Shown piece after piece: positions 1 to 6,140 of a stretch of 6,685 nucleotides of DNA. Position 1 is the stretch's first letter; each line of letters starts with the position of its first letter. The notes beneath the pieces were generated by a model. It did not search any database. It had not been told where the DNA came from and was given only the letters and a program-made list of their open reading frames with translations. The DNA is from CBFGWV01 sp965652545 (lineage in GTDB: Bacteria > Pseudomonadota > Gammaproteobacteria > Competibacterales > Competibacteraceae). The stretch spans positions 1 to 6,685 of the forward strand of contig CBFGWV010000267.1 of NCBI GenBank assembly GCA_965652545.1, in the 5' to 3' direction. The position numbers were made by a program, and so were the translations under genes.

Positions 1-64
1 ACCTCGTCCCCCGGTGCCAGCGGCTCGTCGCCGGACACCGCCCACCACGCCCCCGCGCCGACAC
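1..64. other. Left-edge stub with no assignable gene
   Basis: This short GC-rich stretch lies downstream of the stop codon of the NTF2-like gene. No complete gene can be called in it. On the minus strand, in a frame offset from the upstream gene, bases 60 to 3 read WWAVSGDEPLAPGDE after a short lead-in, with very high G/C at third positions. This resembles the C-terminal OB-fold segment of NfeD-like proteins, but there is no start codon or upstream domain for it, and an in-frame TGA lies inside the neighbouring gene. It may be a remnant, the start of a gene beyond the edge, or chance. Confidence 0.2.
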
Positions 65-919
65 CTAATACAACCCATCCGCCAGCCGATCCCCCAAATA
101 CCCCTCGACATCAGCCGCCCCGCTCATCATGTGCCGCACCCACGCATCTCGCTCATGCGCCGTGACCACCAACTCCCATACACAGGCCATCAGCGGCCGC
201 TGCACCGGCTCGAAACGGGTCGGCGCAGCGGCGCTCGAACTCGACAGCACATGACAGCCGATATCCCCATACGCCCACCAATCCAGCAGCAACCAATTCG
301 CCTCCAACCCGGCATGGACCATCGCATAGCCCACCCCGTAATGCCCGCCCTCCGCATGCGCCGCCGACAAGCGCTCCGCCACATGCGCCCGCGCCGCCTC
401 CACCACCGACGGCGGCAACAACGGCCCGCTCCCGGTCACCGTCGTGATCCCATACGCCTTCACCCGAAAGCCCGCCTCCACCCACAACCCCAGCGAGCCA
501 AAACGGCGCTGCGCATACCGCATCGGCGGCGAAACCGACGTTGCCGGGCCGGCAATCGGGCCTGCCGCCGACTTGCGGAACGCCTCCTTGAGCGAAATCC
601 GCCCACCGCGAAACTCAATGATGTCCATACCGCGCGCAAGGCGGGTACCGCCCGCGTCATCGGGTATGTCGTACTCCCACTCGGCATACAGACGGTCGCC
701 GACAAAGGTCAGATTCCGCGTGCGCACCGCCGTCGCCTTGTCGTAGGCCAGGATCTCGGCGAAGCCCGCCCTCACCGCCTCGCGACCACGGTAGGTCGTG
801 CCCGGCTCGGGGCCTACCGACGCACCGTAGACGATGTCATCGGTCACCAGATCCATCAGCCGGTCGACATCCTTCGCCACCCAGGCACGGGCAAAGGCCT
901 CGTAGGTTTCACGGTTCAT
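65..919 (-). CDS. Two-domain protein: NTF2/SnoaL-like domain plus conserved C-terminal domain of unknown function
   Basis: The 284-residue product has no signal peptide or membrane segment, so it is probably cytoplasmic. Residues 1 to about 115 look like a SnoaL/NTF2-like cone fold: an N-terminal helix (YEAFARAWVAKDVDRLMDLV), then the TYRGREAVRAGF segment, then the strand pattern LYAEWEYDIPD and GMDIIEFRGGRI. Such folds serve as small-molecule enzymes or binding modules, and the sequence does not say which. A Gly/Ala/Pro/Ser linker (about 117-131) leads to a second domain from M133 to the end. That domain has the landmarks GFRVKAYGIT, HYGVGYAMVHAG, NWLLLDWW, LMACVWELVV and HERDAWVRHM. From memory this domain also occurs as a stand-alone hypothetical protein; I know no function for it. 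The ATG at 919 is supported by GAGGAA at 930-925, five bases upstream. The gene is divergent from ada but nothing ties the two functionally. M133 could act as an internal start. Confidence 0.85.
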   Translation of the reverse strand: MNRETYEAFARAWVAKDVDRLMDLVTDDIVYGASVGPEPGTTYRGREAVRAGFAEILAYDKATAVRTRNLTFVGDRLYAEWEYDIPDDAGGTRLARGMDIIEFRGGRISLKEAFRKSAAGPIAGPATSVSPPMRYAQRRFGSLGLWVEAGFRVKAYGITTVTGSGPLLPPSVVEAARAHVAERLSAAHAEGGHYGVGYAMVHAGLEANWLLLDWWAYGDIGCHVLSSSSAAAPTRFEPVQRPLMACVWELVVTAHERDAWVRHMMSGAADVEGYLGDRLADGLY

Positions 920-924
920 CGGGA

Positions 925-930
925 TTCCTC
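925..930 (-). promoter_or_regulatory. Ribosome binding site of the NTF2-like gene
   Basis: GAGGAA on the minus strand sits five bases before the ATG at 919. It fits the anti-Shine-Dalgarno sequence well and fixes the start of this gene. Confidence 0.65.
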
Positions 931-972
931 ATCATTGAAAAGCCATCGAATCCGACGAACCTAGTGCCTCGG

Positions 973-1033
973 CCGACATGCCGACAGGTCCAATATCCGG
1001 CGATGCCCAGGGCCAGCAGCCAGGGCATGTCGG
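973..1033. repeat. Nested inverted repeats
   Basis: CCGACATGCC (973-982) is perfectly complementary to GGCATGTCGG (1024-1033). Inside the interval, ATGCCC (1003-1008) pairs with GGGCAT (1023-1028), and GGC (1011-1013) pairs with GCC (1019-1021) around a CAGCA loop, giving a bulged stem of nine base pairs. The two structures share the right arm, so they are mutually exclusive. No T-run follows on either strand, so a terminator is unlikely. Confidence 0.6.
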
Positions 1034-1070
1034 TCAAGGCGCCCGACGAGGAGGACGGTGGCGCGACCGA

Positions 1071-1095
1071 TCGCGCACTTCGGGTGCGCTCCTAC
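1071..1095 (-). repeat. REP-like palindromic element (GTAG type)
   Basis: Read on the minus strand from 1095, the element starts with GTAGGAGCGCAC and folds GCGCAC (1089-1084) onto GTGCGC (1078-1073) around a five-base loop. It ends in GCGA. A GTAG head followed by GGAGCG and a short GC-rich palindrome is the layout I recall for REP elements of Pseudomonas, Stenotrophomonas and Xanthomonas, which are mobilised by RAYT (TnpA-REP) transposases. Only one copy is in this window and no RAYT gene is present. A further perfect dyad, GCGCGA (1061-1066) with TCGCGC (1071-1076), overlaps it and could form an alternative hairpin. Confidence 0.5.
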
Positions 1096-1176
1096 GGGTG
1101 CCCGGGTTTTAGGGGCTCGTGAATACCCGCCCGTTTTTCGGCGGCAGCTGCCGGCGCCGTTTGCCAGAATGGCGCC

Positions 1177-2259
1177 ATGAGAAACGAACTGCCCAACGAC
1201 GATGACCTCTACGATGCGCTGCTGAGGCGCGATGCCGCCTATGACGGCCTGGCCTATGTCGGCGTCACCAGCACCGGGATCTTCTGCCGGCTCACCTGCC
1301 CGGCACGCAAGCCCAGGCGCGAGAACACCGTTTTTTATTCATCGATCGACGACTGCGTCCAGGCCGGCTTCCGCCCATGCCTGCGGTGCCGGCCATTGGC
1401 GCCCACCGGCGATGCCGACCCCATCGTCAAGGCGCTGACCGACGCCCTGGAGCACGACCCGGACCGGCGCTGGCGCGAGGCGGATCTCATTGCCGCAGGC
1501 TACGACCCCTCCACCGTCCGGCGCAGCTTCAAGCGCCATTTCGGCATCAGCTTTCTGGATATGGCACGCCTGCGACGTCTGGGGCGTGCAGCCGATCGAC
1601 TCGCCACCGGAGCCCACGTCATGGACGCACAACTGGATGCCGGATTCGAATCCGGCAGCGGCTTTCGCGCCGCCTTCACTCGCATCCTCGGTTACTCACC
1701 CGCCGCGTTTCGCGGACGCACCCTGCTGAAGGCCGACTGGATCGCCACGCCACTGGGCGCCATGGTCGCAGTGGCCGATGAGCAGGCTTTGCATCTGTTG
1801 GAATTCGCCGATCGCAAGGCGCTGCCGACCGAGCTCAAGCGGCTGCAAAAGACCACCGGCTCGGGAATCGGCTTCGGGCGGCTGCCCCCCATCGAGCAGA
1901 TTGCGCGCGAGCTGGCGGCGTTCTTCGCCGGGGCGTCGACCCGCTTCGCCACACCCCTGGCCGAGCACGGCTCGCCGTTCACCCGCGGGGTCTGGGGCGC
2001 CCTGCGCCAGATACCGGCCGGCGAAACGCGCAGCTATTCGGCAGTGGCCGCACAACTGGGCAAACCGTCCGCAGTGCGCGCCGTGGCACGGGCCAATGGT
2101 GCCAACCAGATCGCCATCGTCATCCCCTGTCACCGTGTGATCGGCGCCGACGGGGCGTTGACCGGCTATGGCGGCGGACTATGGCGCAAGCGTTGGCTGA
2201 TCGAGCATGAGCGACGCCTGGCCCAGAGACCGATTGCCGTGCTGGATGCCACCGGCTGA
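1177..2259 (+). CDS. ada: Ada: bifunctional DNA methylphosphotriester/O6-methylguanine methyltransferase and transcriptional activator
   Basis: Ada repairs alkylated DNA by moving methyl groups irreversibly onto its own cysteines. Once methylated in the N-terminal domain, it activates the adaptive-response genes. All parts are visible in the 360-residue product, close to the 354 of E. coli Ada. Residues 1 to about 80 form the zinc domain, with C37, C41, C68 and C71 matching E. coli C38/C42/C69/C72; C37 would be the phosphotriester acceptor. An AraC-type helix-turn-helix region spans about 90-182. The C-terminal methyltransferase domain begins near residue 185. It has Y287, arginine finger R301, N310, the PCHRVIG motif with acceptor C318 and H319, and E345, all at the spacing of human AGT Y114/R128/N137/C145/H146/E172. 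The start is supported by cysteine positions but has no clear Shine-Dalgarno. No alkB is adjacent. The gene is convergent with an AraC gene, 13 bp between stops. Confidence 0.97.
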   Translation: MRNELPNDDDLYDALLRRDAAYDGLAYVGVTSTGIFCRLTCPARKPRRENTVFYSSIDDCVQAGFRPCLRCRPLAPTGDADPIVKALTDALEHDPDRRWREADLIAAGYDPSTVRRSFKRHFGISFLDMARLRRLGRAADRLATGAHVMDAQLDAGFESGSGFRAAFTRILGYSPAAFRGRTLLKADWIATPLGAMVAVADEQALHLLEFADRKALPTELKRLQKTTGSGIGFGRLPPIEQIARELAAFFAGASTRFATPLAEHGSPFTRGVWGALRQIPAGETRSYSAVAAQLGKPSAVRAVARANGANQIAIVIPCHRVIGADGALTGYGGGLWRKRWLIEHERRLAQRPIAVLDATG

Positions 2260-2272
2260 CCGGCCCACGGGC

Positions 2273-3211
2273 TCACACATAGTGCGCCTGATCGGGCATC
2301 CGCTCGCGCAACCGGCGCAAATCGCGCACCGGCGATACGCCGAACAGTCGGACATACTCGCGCCCAAACTGCGAAGGGCTTTCGTAACCGACGCGGTGAC
2401 CGGCGGTTGCCGCGTCGATGCCCTCTGTCAGCATCAGCTGCCGCGCCGCCTGCAAGCGCAGTTGCTTCTGGAACTGTAGCGGGCTCATACCGGTGACGGC
2501 CTTGAAATGGTGATGCAGTGACGAGGGGCTCATGTGCATATCGCGGGCCAGCGTCTCGATTCGCAAGCGCTCGTCGTAATGCGCCTTCAACCAATTGATA
2601 GCGCGGGCGATCCGCTGTGCCGGCCCATCGGTGGTGGCGATCTGGTGCAAGTGGGCACTCTGCTCGCCTTTGAGCAGACGATAGAGAATCTCCCGCCTCG
2701 CCAAAGGTGCCAAGGCCTGGATGTCCTCCGGCGCATCGAGTAACTGGACCATGCGAAGAACCGCATCCAGCAATGGCGCGCTGGATTGGCTCACCGCCAG
2801 TGCACGGTCGACCCCAACGGCCGATGCCCCGCCAAGTCCGCTCTGCAGGAGCAGGGCTGCGATCTCGCCAGGGTCGATATCCAACCGGATGCAAAGGTAC
2901 GGCATCTGTGCCGTTGCACCGGTGACCTGACCACTGACCGGCACATCCACGGAGACCACCAGGTAGCGCGAGGCGTCGTAATCGTAGATCTCCCCGCCGA
3001 GCATCACCCGCTTGGCCCCTTGCACGATCAGGCACATCGCCGGCTGATGCACCGCATGTATCGGCTCACCCATGGGCGTGGACTGACGCAGCAGCGCCAT
3101 GCCCGGCACAGCCGTGACGTGAATGCCGTCCGTACCGCAGTGGCGTGTCATCAGCTGCGCCAATGCTGACAACTGCGGTGCCAGATCGGCTGTCTGCGAT
3201 CGCGTCATCAT
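2273..3211 (-). CDS. AraC-family transcriptional regulator with PF06719-type N-terminal domain
   Basis: The 312-residue product is a cytoplasmic DNA-binding regulator. Residues about 25-180 match the AraC_N (PF06719) ligand/dimer domain, with landmarks MCLIVQGAKRVMLGGEIYDYD, YLVVSVDVPVSGQVTGA and PYLCIRLDIDPGEIA. Residues about 205-305 hold two helix-turn-helix motifs: LRIETLARDMHMSPSSLHHHFKAVTG, then IDAATAGHRVGYESPSQFGREYVRLFGVSP. The open frame runs upstream to 3661, antisense to the reductase gene, but homology begins just after the tandem ATG at 3211/3208, so 3211 is taken as the start. Only a weak GGGA lies upstream. The gene is divergent from a short-chain dehydrogenase. Family members such as YqhC control neighbouring oxidoreductase genes, so regulation of the reductase is a reasonable inference. 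The effector is unknown. Confidence 0.9.
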   Translation of the reverse strand: MMTRSQTADLAPQLSALAQLMTRHCGTDGIHVTAVPGMALLRQSTPMGEPIHAVHQPAMCLIVQGAKRVMLGGEIYDYDASRYLVVSVDVPVSGQVTGATAQMPYLCIRLDIDPGEIAALLLQSGLGGASAVGVDRALAVSQSSAPLLDAVLRMVQLLDAPEDIQALAPLARREILYRLLKGEQSAHLHQIATTDGPAQRIARAINWLKAHYDERLRIETLARDMHMSPSSLHHHFKAVTGMSPLQFQKQLRLQAARQLMLTEGIDAATAGHRVGYESPSQFGREYVRLFGVSPVRDLRRLRERMPDQAHYV

Positions 3212-3407
3212 CAGCGTATATCCCGTGAGCGTGTAGATGCCAGCGTATACCGCCACCTGTTGGCGCGTATCCCGGGGGCACTGAAGTGCTGACCATTTTG
3301 CAGGATCGGGACAGAAACGGCGTGCATCGGCATACCGCCGACAAGCGAGCCGCACCGACACTAGTCCCGTGCCGACAGATCGCTGTCGCCTTACCTGGAG
3401 AACACAT
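3212..3407. promoter_or_regulatory. Divergent promoter/operator region between the AraC regulator and the SDR gene
   Basis: This 196-bp gap should carry both promoters and the regulator's binding sites. GCGTAT occurs three times on the plus strand, at 3214-3219, 3243-3248 and 3265-3270. The first two lie in a longer repeat, CAGCGTATA (3212-3220 and 3241-3249). ATACCGCC also occurs twice (3247-3254 and 3332-3339). A small dyad, GCACT-GA-AGTGC, sits at 3278-3289. AraC proteins usually bind tandem direct repeats, so the GCGTAT set beside the regulator's start codon is a candidate operator, perhaps for autoregulation. No strong sigma-70 promoter can be named. Confidence 0.5.
3396..3400 (+). promoter_or_regulatory. 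Ribosome binding site of the SDR gene
   Basis: TGGAG lies seven bases before the ATG at 3408. It selects this start over an in-frame ATG at 3369, which would add thirteen residues ahead of the first strand of the Rossmann fold. Confidence 0.7.
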
Positions 3408-4250
3408 ATGCCTTCGCAAAACGTCTGGTTCATTACAGGCGCCTCTCGCGGCATCGGTGCCGAAACCGTCAAGGCCGCCCTCGCAGCGGGGGACAAAGTC
3501 GTCGCCACTGGCCGCAACCGTGCGCAGCTCGAGGCCGCTTTCGGGGGCGAGACGGCGCACTTGTTGCCCCTGGCGCTGGATGTCACCCGGCCGGAACAGG
3601 CACAAGCGGCCGTCGAGGCTGCCGTCGCCCACTTCGGGCGCATCGATGTGCTGGTCAACAATGCTGGCTACGGGCAGCTTGGCCTGTTCGAGGAAGTGAG
3701 CGCAGCGGCTATCGAGCGGCAGTACGCCACCAATGTCTTTGGGCTGTTCCACGTCACCCGCGCCATACTGCCGGTGATGCGTCGGCAACGCAGTGGCCGA
3801 GTGTTCAATCTGTCGTCCATGGGCGGTGCGATCGGATTTCCGTATGCGTCGATCTATTGCTCGACAAAGTTCGCCGTCGAAGGCTTCTCCGAGTCCCTGG
3901 CGCTGGATGTCGCGGATTTCGGCATCCGCGTCACCATCGTCGAGCCGGGGTTCATTCGCACCGACTTCCTCGATGACCGGTCCATACGCTACGGCGATGA
4001 GACGATCGACGACTACGCCGCGGTGTCCGCGCGGCTGCGAGACGAGTACGCCTCTTATAATCACCGGCAAGGTGGGGACCCAGCGAAGCTGGCCGCGGCT
4101 TTGGTCACGCTGGCCGCAAGCGCACAGCCGCCGATGCGCTATGCCGCAGGGTCCGACGCGTTCGAGCGCATCAGTGGCAAACTCGCCGGTGTGCGGGCGG
4201 AGCTTGAGCATTGGCAGGCGTTGTCCGCGTCGGTGGACGGCGCGTACTGA
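3408..4250 (+). CDS. Classical short-chain dehydrogenase/reductase (SDR), substrate unknown
   Basis: This is a single-domain Rossmann oxidoreductase of 280 residues that interconverts alcohols and carbonyls with NAD(P)(H). The cofactor motif TGASRGIG is at residues 10-17, LDV at 57-59 with D58 at the adenine pocket, and NNAG at 84-87. The catalytic tetrad is complete: N109, S137, Y150 and K154 (YCSTK). The PG motif after strand six is in VEPGFIRTDF. Basic residues R14 and R36 suggest a preference for NADP(H), an inference. The NNAGYGQLGLFEE and TRAILPVMRRQRSG segments place it among the broad oxidoreductases close to ketoreductases. The substrate loop gives no specific assignment. It is divergent from an AraC regulator, its likely controller. 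A hairpin 60 bp downstream may end its transcript. Confidence 0.93.
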   Translation: MPSQNVWFITGASRGIGAETVKAALAAGDKVVATGRNRAQLEAAFGGETAHLLPLALDVTRPEQAQAAVEAAVAHFGRIDVLVNNAGYGQLGLFEEVSAAAIERQYATNVFGLFHVTRAILPVMRRQRSGRVFNLSSMGGAIGFPYASIYCSTKFAVEGFSESLALDVADFGIRVTIVEPGFIRTDFLDDRSIRYGDETIDDYAAVSARLRDEYASYNHRQGGDPAKLAAALVTLAASAQPPMRYAAGSDAFERISGKLAGVRAELEHWQALSASVDGAY

Positions 4251-4309
4251 GCCAGCGTGGCCTGAATGACGCTTGTTGCGATGCCGCTTCGAACGCATGC
4301 TTAGCGAGG

Positions 4310-4333
4310 GGGTGTGCCCTGATCCGCACACCC
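4310..4333 (+). terminator. Stem-loop between the SDR and PanE-like genes, possible Rho-independent terminator
   Basis: GGGTGTGC (4310-4317) pairs perfectly with GCACACCC (4326-4333) across an eight-base loop. It is followed by GTTCTCTTT, a pyrimidine-rich but not pure T tract. It lies 60 bp after the SDR stop and 12 bp before the next Shine-Dalgarno. It could end the SDR transcript or act as a leader structure for the following gene. The imperfect T tract keeps the terminator call moderate. Confidence 0.5.
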
Positions 4334-4345
4334 GTTCTCTTTCGC

Positions 4346-4351
4346 TGGAGG
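4346..4351 (+). promoter_or_regulatory. Ribosome binding site of the PanE-like gene
   Basis: TGGAGG ends four bases before the ATG at 4356. It is a strong match at slightly short spacing, and it fixes the start immediately before the MRIAVVGAGGVGG dinucleotide fold. Confidence 0.7.
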
Positions 4352-4355
4352 TCAT

Positions 4356-5288
4356 ATGCGTATCGCGGTAGTCGGGGCCGGCGGTGTCGGCGGGTATTTC
4401 GGGGCGCGGCTCGCGGCGGCCGGTTGCGATGTAAGCTTCGTGGCGCGCGGTGCCCATTTGCAGGCCATGCGACGTGATGGCCTGCGTATCAAGAGCCCGC
4501 TGGGCGACCTGACGCTGGAACAACCGCAAACCGTCGAACGCATCGATGCGCTTGGCGACGTGGATCTGGTCATCGTCGCGGTAAAGCTCTGGGACACCGA
4601 AACCGTCGCCGCCTCACTGCGCCCGCTGGTCGAGCGTGGCGCCACCGTTCTGTCGTTGCAGAACGGGGTGCACAAGGATGAGATCCTGAGACAACATCTG
4701 CCCGCCGAGGCGGTCATCGGCGGTGTCTGCTACATCGCCGCGGTCATCGACGAGCCCGGCGTCATCCGCCACAGCGGCAGCCTTCAGGGCATGGTGTTCG
4801 GGGAATACGACGGCACGCGATCGGCACGCGTACAGGCGTTTCACGACGCCTGCATCCGCGCCGGTATCGATGCGCGGATCAGCGAGTCCATCGAACGACT
4901 GATCTGGGAGAAGTTCGTCTTCCTGGTCGGCTTGTCCGGCACCACCTCGGCCATGCGCCAACCCATCGGGCCGATCCGCGAGCACCCGCGGACCCGCGCC
5001 TTCCTGCTGGAGGTGATGCGCGAGGCCGCCGCCGTCGGCCGCGCCAAAGGCGTGCCGCTGCGCGAGGACTTCGCCGACGACCGGCTCACCTTCGCCGATA
5101 CGCTGCCGGCCACCATGACCTCGTCCATGCACCACGACCTGCAGCGCGGCAACCGCCTGGAGCTGCCCTGGCTCAGCGGCGGCGTGGCCCAGTTCGGCGA
5201 GGACACCGGAATACCCACGCCGTGCAATCGTGCCGTTGCGGATATTCTTGCGCTGTATGCTGACGGCGCACCACCTCCACTCGAGTAG
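4356..5288 (+). CDS. Ketopantoate reductase (PanE/ApbA) family oxidoreductase, probably a paralogue
   Basis: Family members reduce 2-dehydropantoate to pantoate with NADPH in pantothenate and CoA synthesis, but many paralogues act on other 2-oxo acids. The 310-residue product begins with a Rossmann fold, GAGGVGG at residues 7-13, followed by R31 where NADPH is usually recognised. The LQNG motif (N103) is present. The all-helical C-terminal domain keeps the catalytic lysine K186 (IWEK) and the S257/E269 pair, spaced as S244 and E256 of E. coli PanE. However, the positions I align with E. coli N180 and N184 are L190 and S194. This favours a paralogue with a different substrate, so no symbol is given. 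It is separated from the SDR gene by a hairpin and is followed 23 bp later by an AraC regulator, probably in one transcript. Confidence 0.88.
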   Translation: MRIAVVGAGGVGGYFGARLAAAGCDVSFVARGAHLQAMRRDGLRIKSPLGDLTLEQPQTVERIDALGDVDLVIVAVKLWDTETVAASLRPLVERGATVLSLQNGVHKDEILRQHLPAEAVIGGVCYIAAVIDEPGVIRHSGSLQGMVFGEYDGTRSARVQAFHDACIRAGIDARISESIERLIWEKFVFLVGLSGTTSAMRQPIGPIREHPRTRAFLLEVMREAAAVGRAKGVPLREDFADDRLTFADTLPATMTSSMHHDLQRGNRLELPWLSGGVAQFGEDTGIPTPCNRAVADILALYADGAPPPLE

Positions 5289-5311
5289 CGATGGCAATAG
5301 GCAGTTAGGTC

Positions 5312-6133
5312 ATGGCACGCAGCGGTGCAGAAACCACCCTCTGGCAGGCGCCCGATCTCGGTGCGGAGTTGCTGCGCGGGCGCTTCGCCGATTTCGCCTA
5401 CGACGTGCATACCCACGACACCGCGTGTTTCGCGCTGCTGACATCGGGAGCTATCCGCATACGCACGGCCGGCAGCGAGTTCATCGCGCGCCGCGGCGAT
5501 TTGTACGCCATCGGCGCGGACGAGCCCCACGCCGGCTGGCCGGTGGATGCGGGCGGCTGGACACTGCGCACCGTGTATGTGGATCTGGACATTCTGCGCG
5601 CCCTGATCGGTGACGAGCGCGTATCCCGCTCGGTCATGCTGGCGGGCCCGATCATTCGCGATGCAGATCTGGCCACCATGCTGTACGACGTGCATCGCTG
5701 CTCCGAAATCCAGGGGCCCGCGCTGTATCGGGAGGAACGCTATCTGGCGTTTGCGGCACGCCTATTCGAGCGCCATGCACGCGATGCACCCGCACCGCCA
5801 CCGGTGGGCCGTGAGTCAGTGGCTGTGGGGCGTGCCCGCGAGTACCTCGACCAGCATCTGGATCGGCAGGTCAGCCTGCCCGATATCGCCGCGGCGGCAG
5901 GACTGCCGACGTTCCAGTTGTTCCGGGCGTTCAGCCGTGCCATCGGGATGACGCCACACGCCTACCAGCGCCAGGCCCGTATCCGGCTTGCCAAGGCGTT
6001 GATCCGCTCGGGTCAGGCGCTGAGCGACGTCGCCGCCGCGACCGGCTTTGCCGATCAGGCACACCTGACTCGCCGCTTTCGCCGAAGCCTCGGCATCACG
6101 CCCGGCGCGTACCGGGCCGGCTTGCGCGTCTGA
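5312..6133 (+). CDS. AraC-family transcriptional regulator with cupin-type N-terminal domain
   Basis: The 273-residue product is a probable ligand-responsive DNA-binding regulator. Residues about 15-100 form an AraC_binding cupin: HTHD at 33-36, a short strand with G46, the GD turn at 62-63, and DEPHAG at 70-75. His33, His35, Glu71 and His73 are the usual pocket residues. Residues about 172-268 carry the double helix-turn-helix: SLPDIAAAAGLPTFQLFRAF, then ALSDVAAATGFADQAHLTRR with the RRSLGITPGAYR end. Its N-terminal type differs from the regulator at 2273-3211, so the two are not a recent duplication. The start is 23 bp after the PanE-like stop with only a weak TTAGG upstream, and translation may depend partly on the preceding gene. 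It ends seven bases from the oppositely oriented DUF2000 gene. The target and effector are unknown; the adjoining PanE-like and DUF2000 genes are the nearest candidates. Confidence 0.92.
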   Translation: MARSGAETTLWQAPDLGAELLRGRFADFAYDVHTHDTACFALLTSGAIRIRTAGSEFIARRGDLYAIGADEPHAGWPVDAGGWTLRTVYVDLDILRALIGDERVSRSVMLAGPIIRDADLATMLYDVHRCSEIQGPALYREERYLAFAARLFERHARDAPAPPPVGRESVAVGRAREYLDQHLDRQVSLPDIAAAAGLPTFQLFRAFSRAIGMTPHAYQRQARIRLAKALIRSGQALSDVAAATGFADQAHLTRRFRRSLGITPGAYRAGLRV

Positions 6134-6140
6134 TCGGCGG

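Larger units (their letters stand above)
920..1176. promoter_or_regulatory. Divergent intergenic region between the NTF2-like gene and ada
   Basis: These 257 bp must hold the promoters of both flanking genes, but no convincing -35/-10 pair stands out. The region is dense in dyad symmetry: a 10-bp inverted repeat (973-982 with 1024-1033), a hairpin nested within it (1003-1028), two overlapping hairpins at 1061-1089 that include a REP-like element, and a 12-bp perfect palindrome CGGCAGCTGCCG at 1142-1153. The E. coli ada-box core AAAGCGCAA is not present. No gene was recognised here. Confidence 0.6.

Noticed and set aside
14..964. 316-codon open frame on the plus strand opposite the NTF2-like gene
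   Set aside because: Its product is a low-complexity Arg/Pro/His-rich string with no recognisable domain. It lies antisense to a gene with clear domain motifs and a good ribosome site. Such shadows are expected in GC-rich DNA.
920..1176. E. coli-type ada box upstream of ada
   Set aside because: No AAAGCGCAA or close match was seen in the 257-bp region, so adaptive-response autoregulation cannot be claimed from sequence.
2260..2272. Bidirectional terminator between ada and the AraC gene
   Set aside because: Only 13 bp separate the stops and no stem with a T tract could be built there.
3212..3661. Upstream extension of the AraC regulator to 3661, giving 462 residues
   Set aside because: The extra 150 residues are antisense to the SDR gene and show no homology pattern. 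The known N-terminal domain begins just after the tandem ATG at 3211/3208.
3066..4529. 487-codon open frame on the minus strand opposite the SDR gene
   Set aside because: It crosses two genes and the AraC N-terminal region, and it has no domain signature. The SDR gene on the other strand has a full catalytic tetrad.
4614..5695. Long minus-strand open frames opposite the PanE-like and second AraC genes
   Set aside because: They overlap each other and have no motif or start signal. Both genes on the plus strand are unambiguous.
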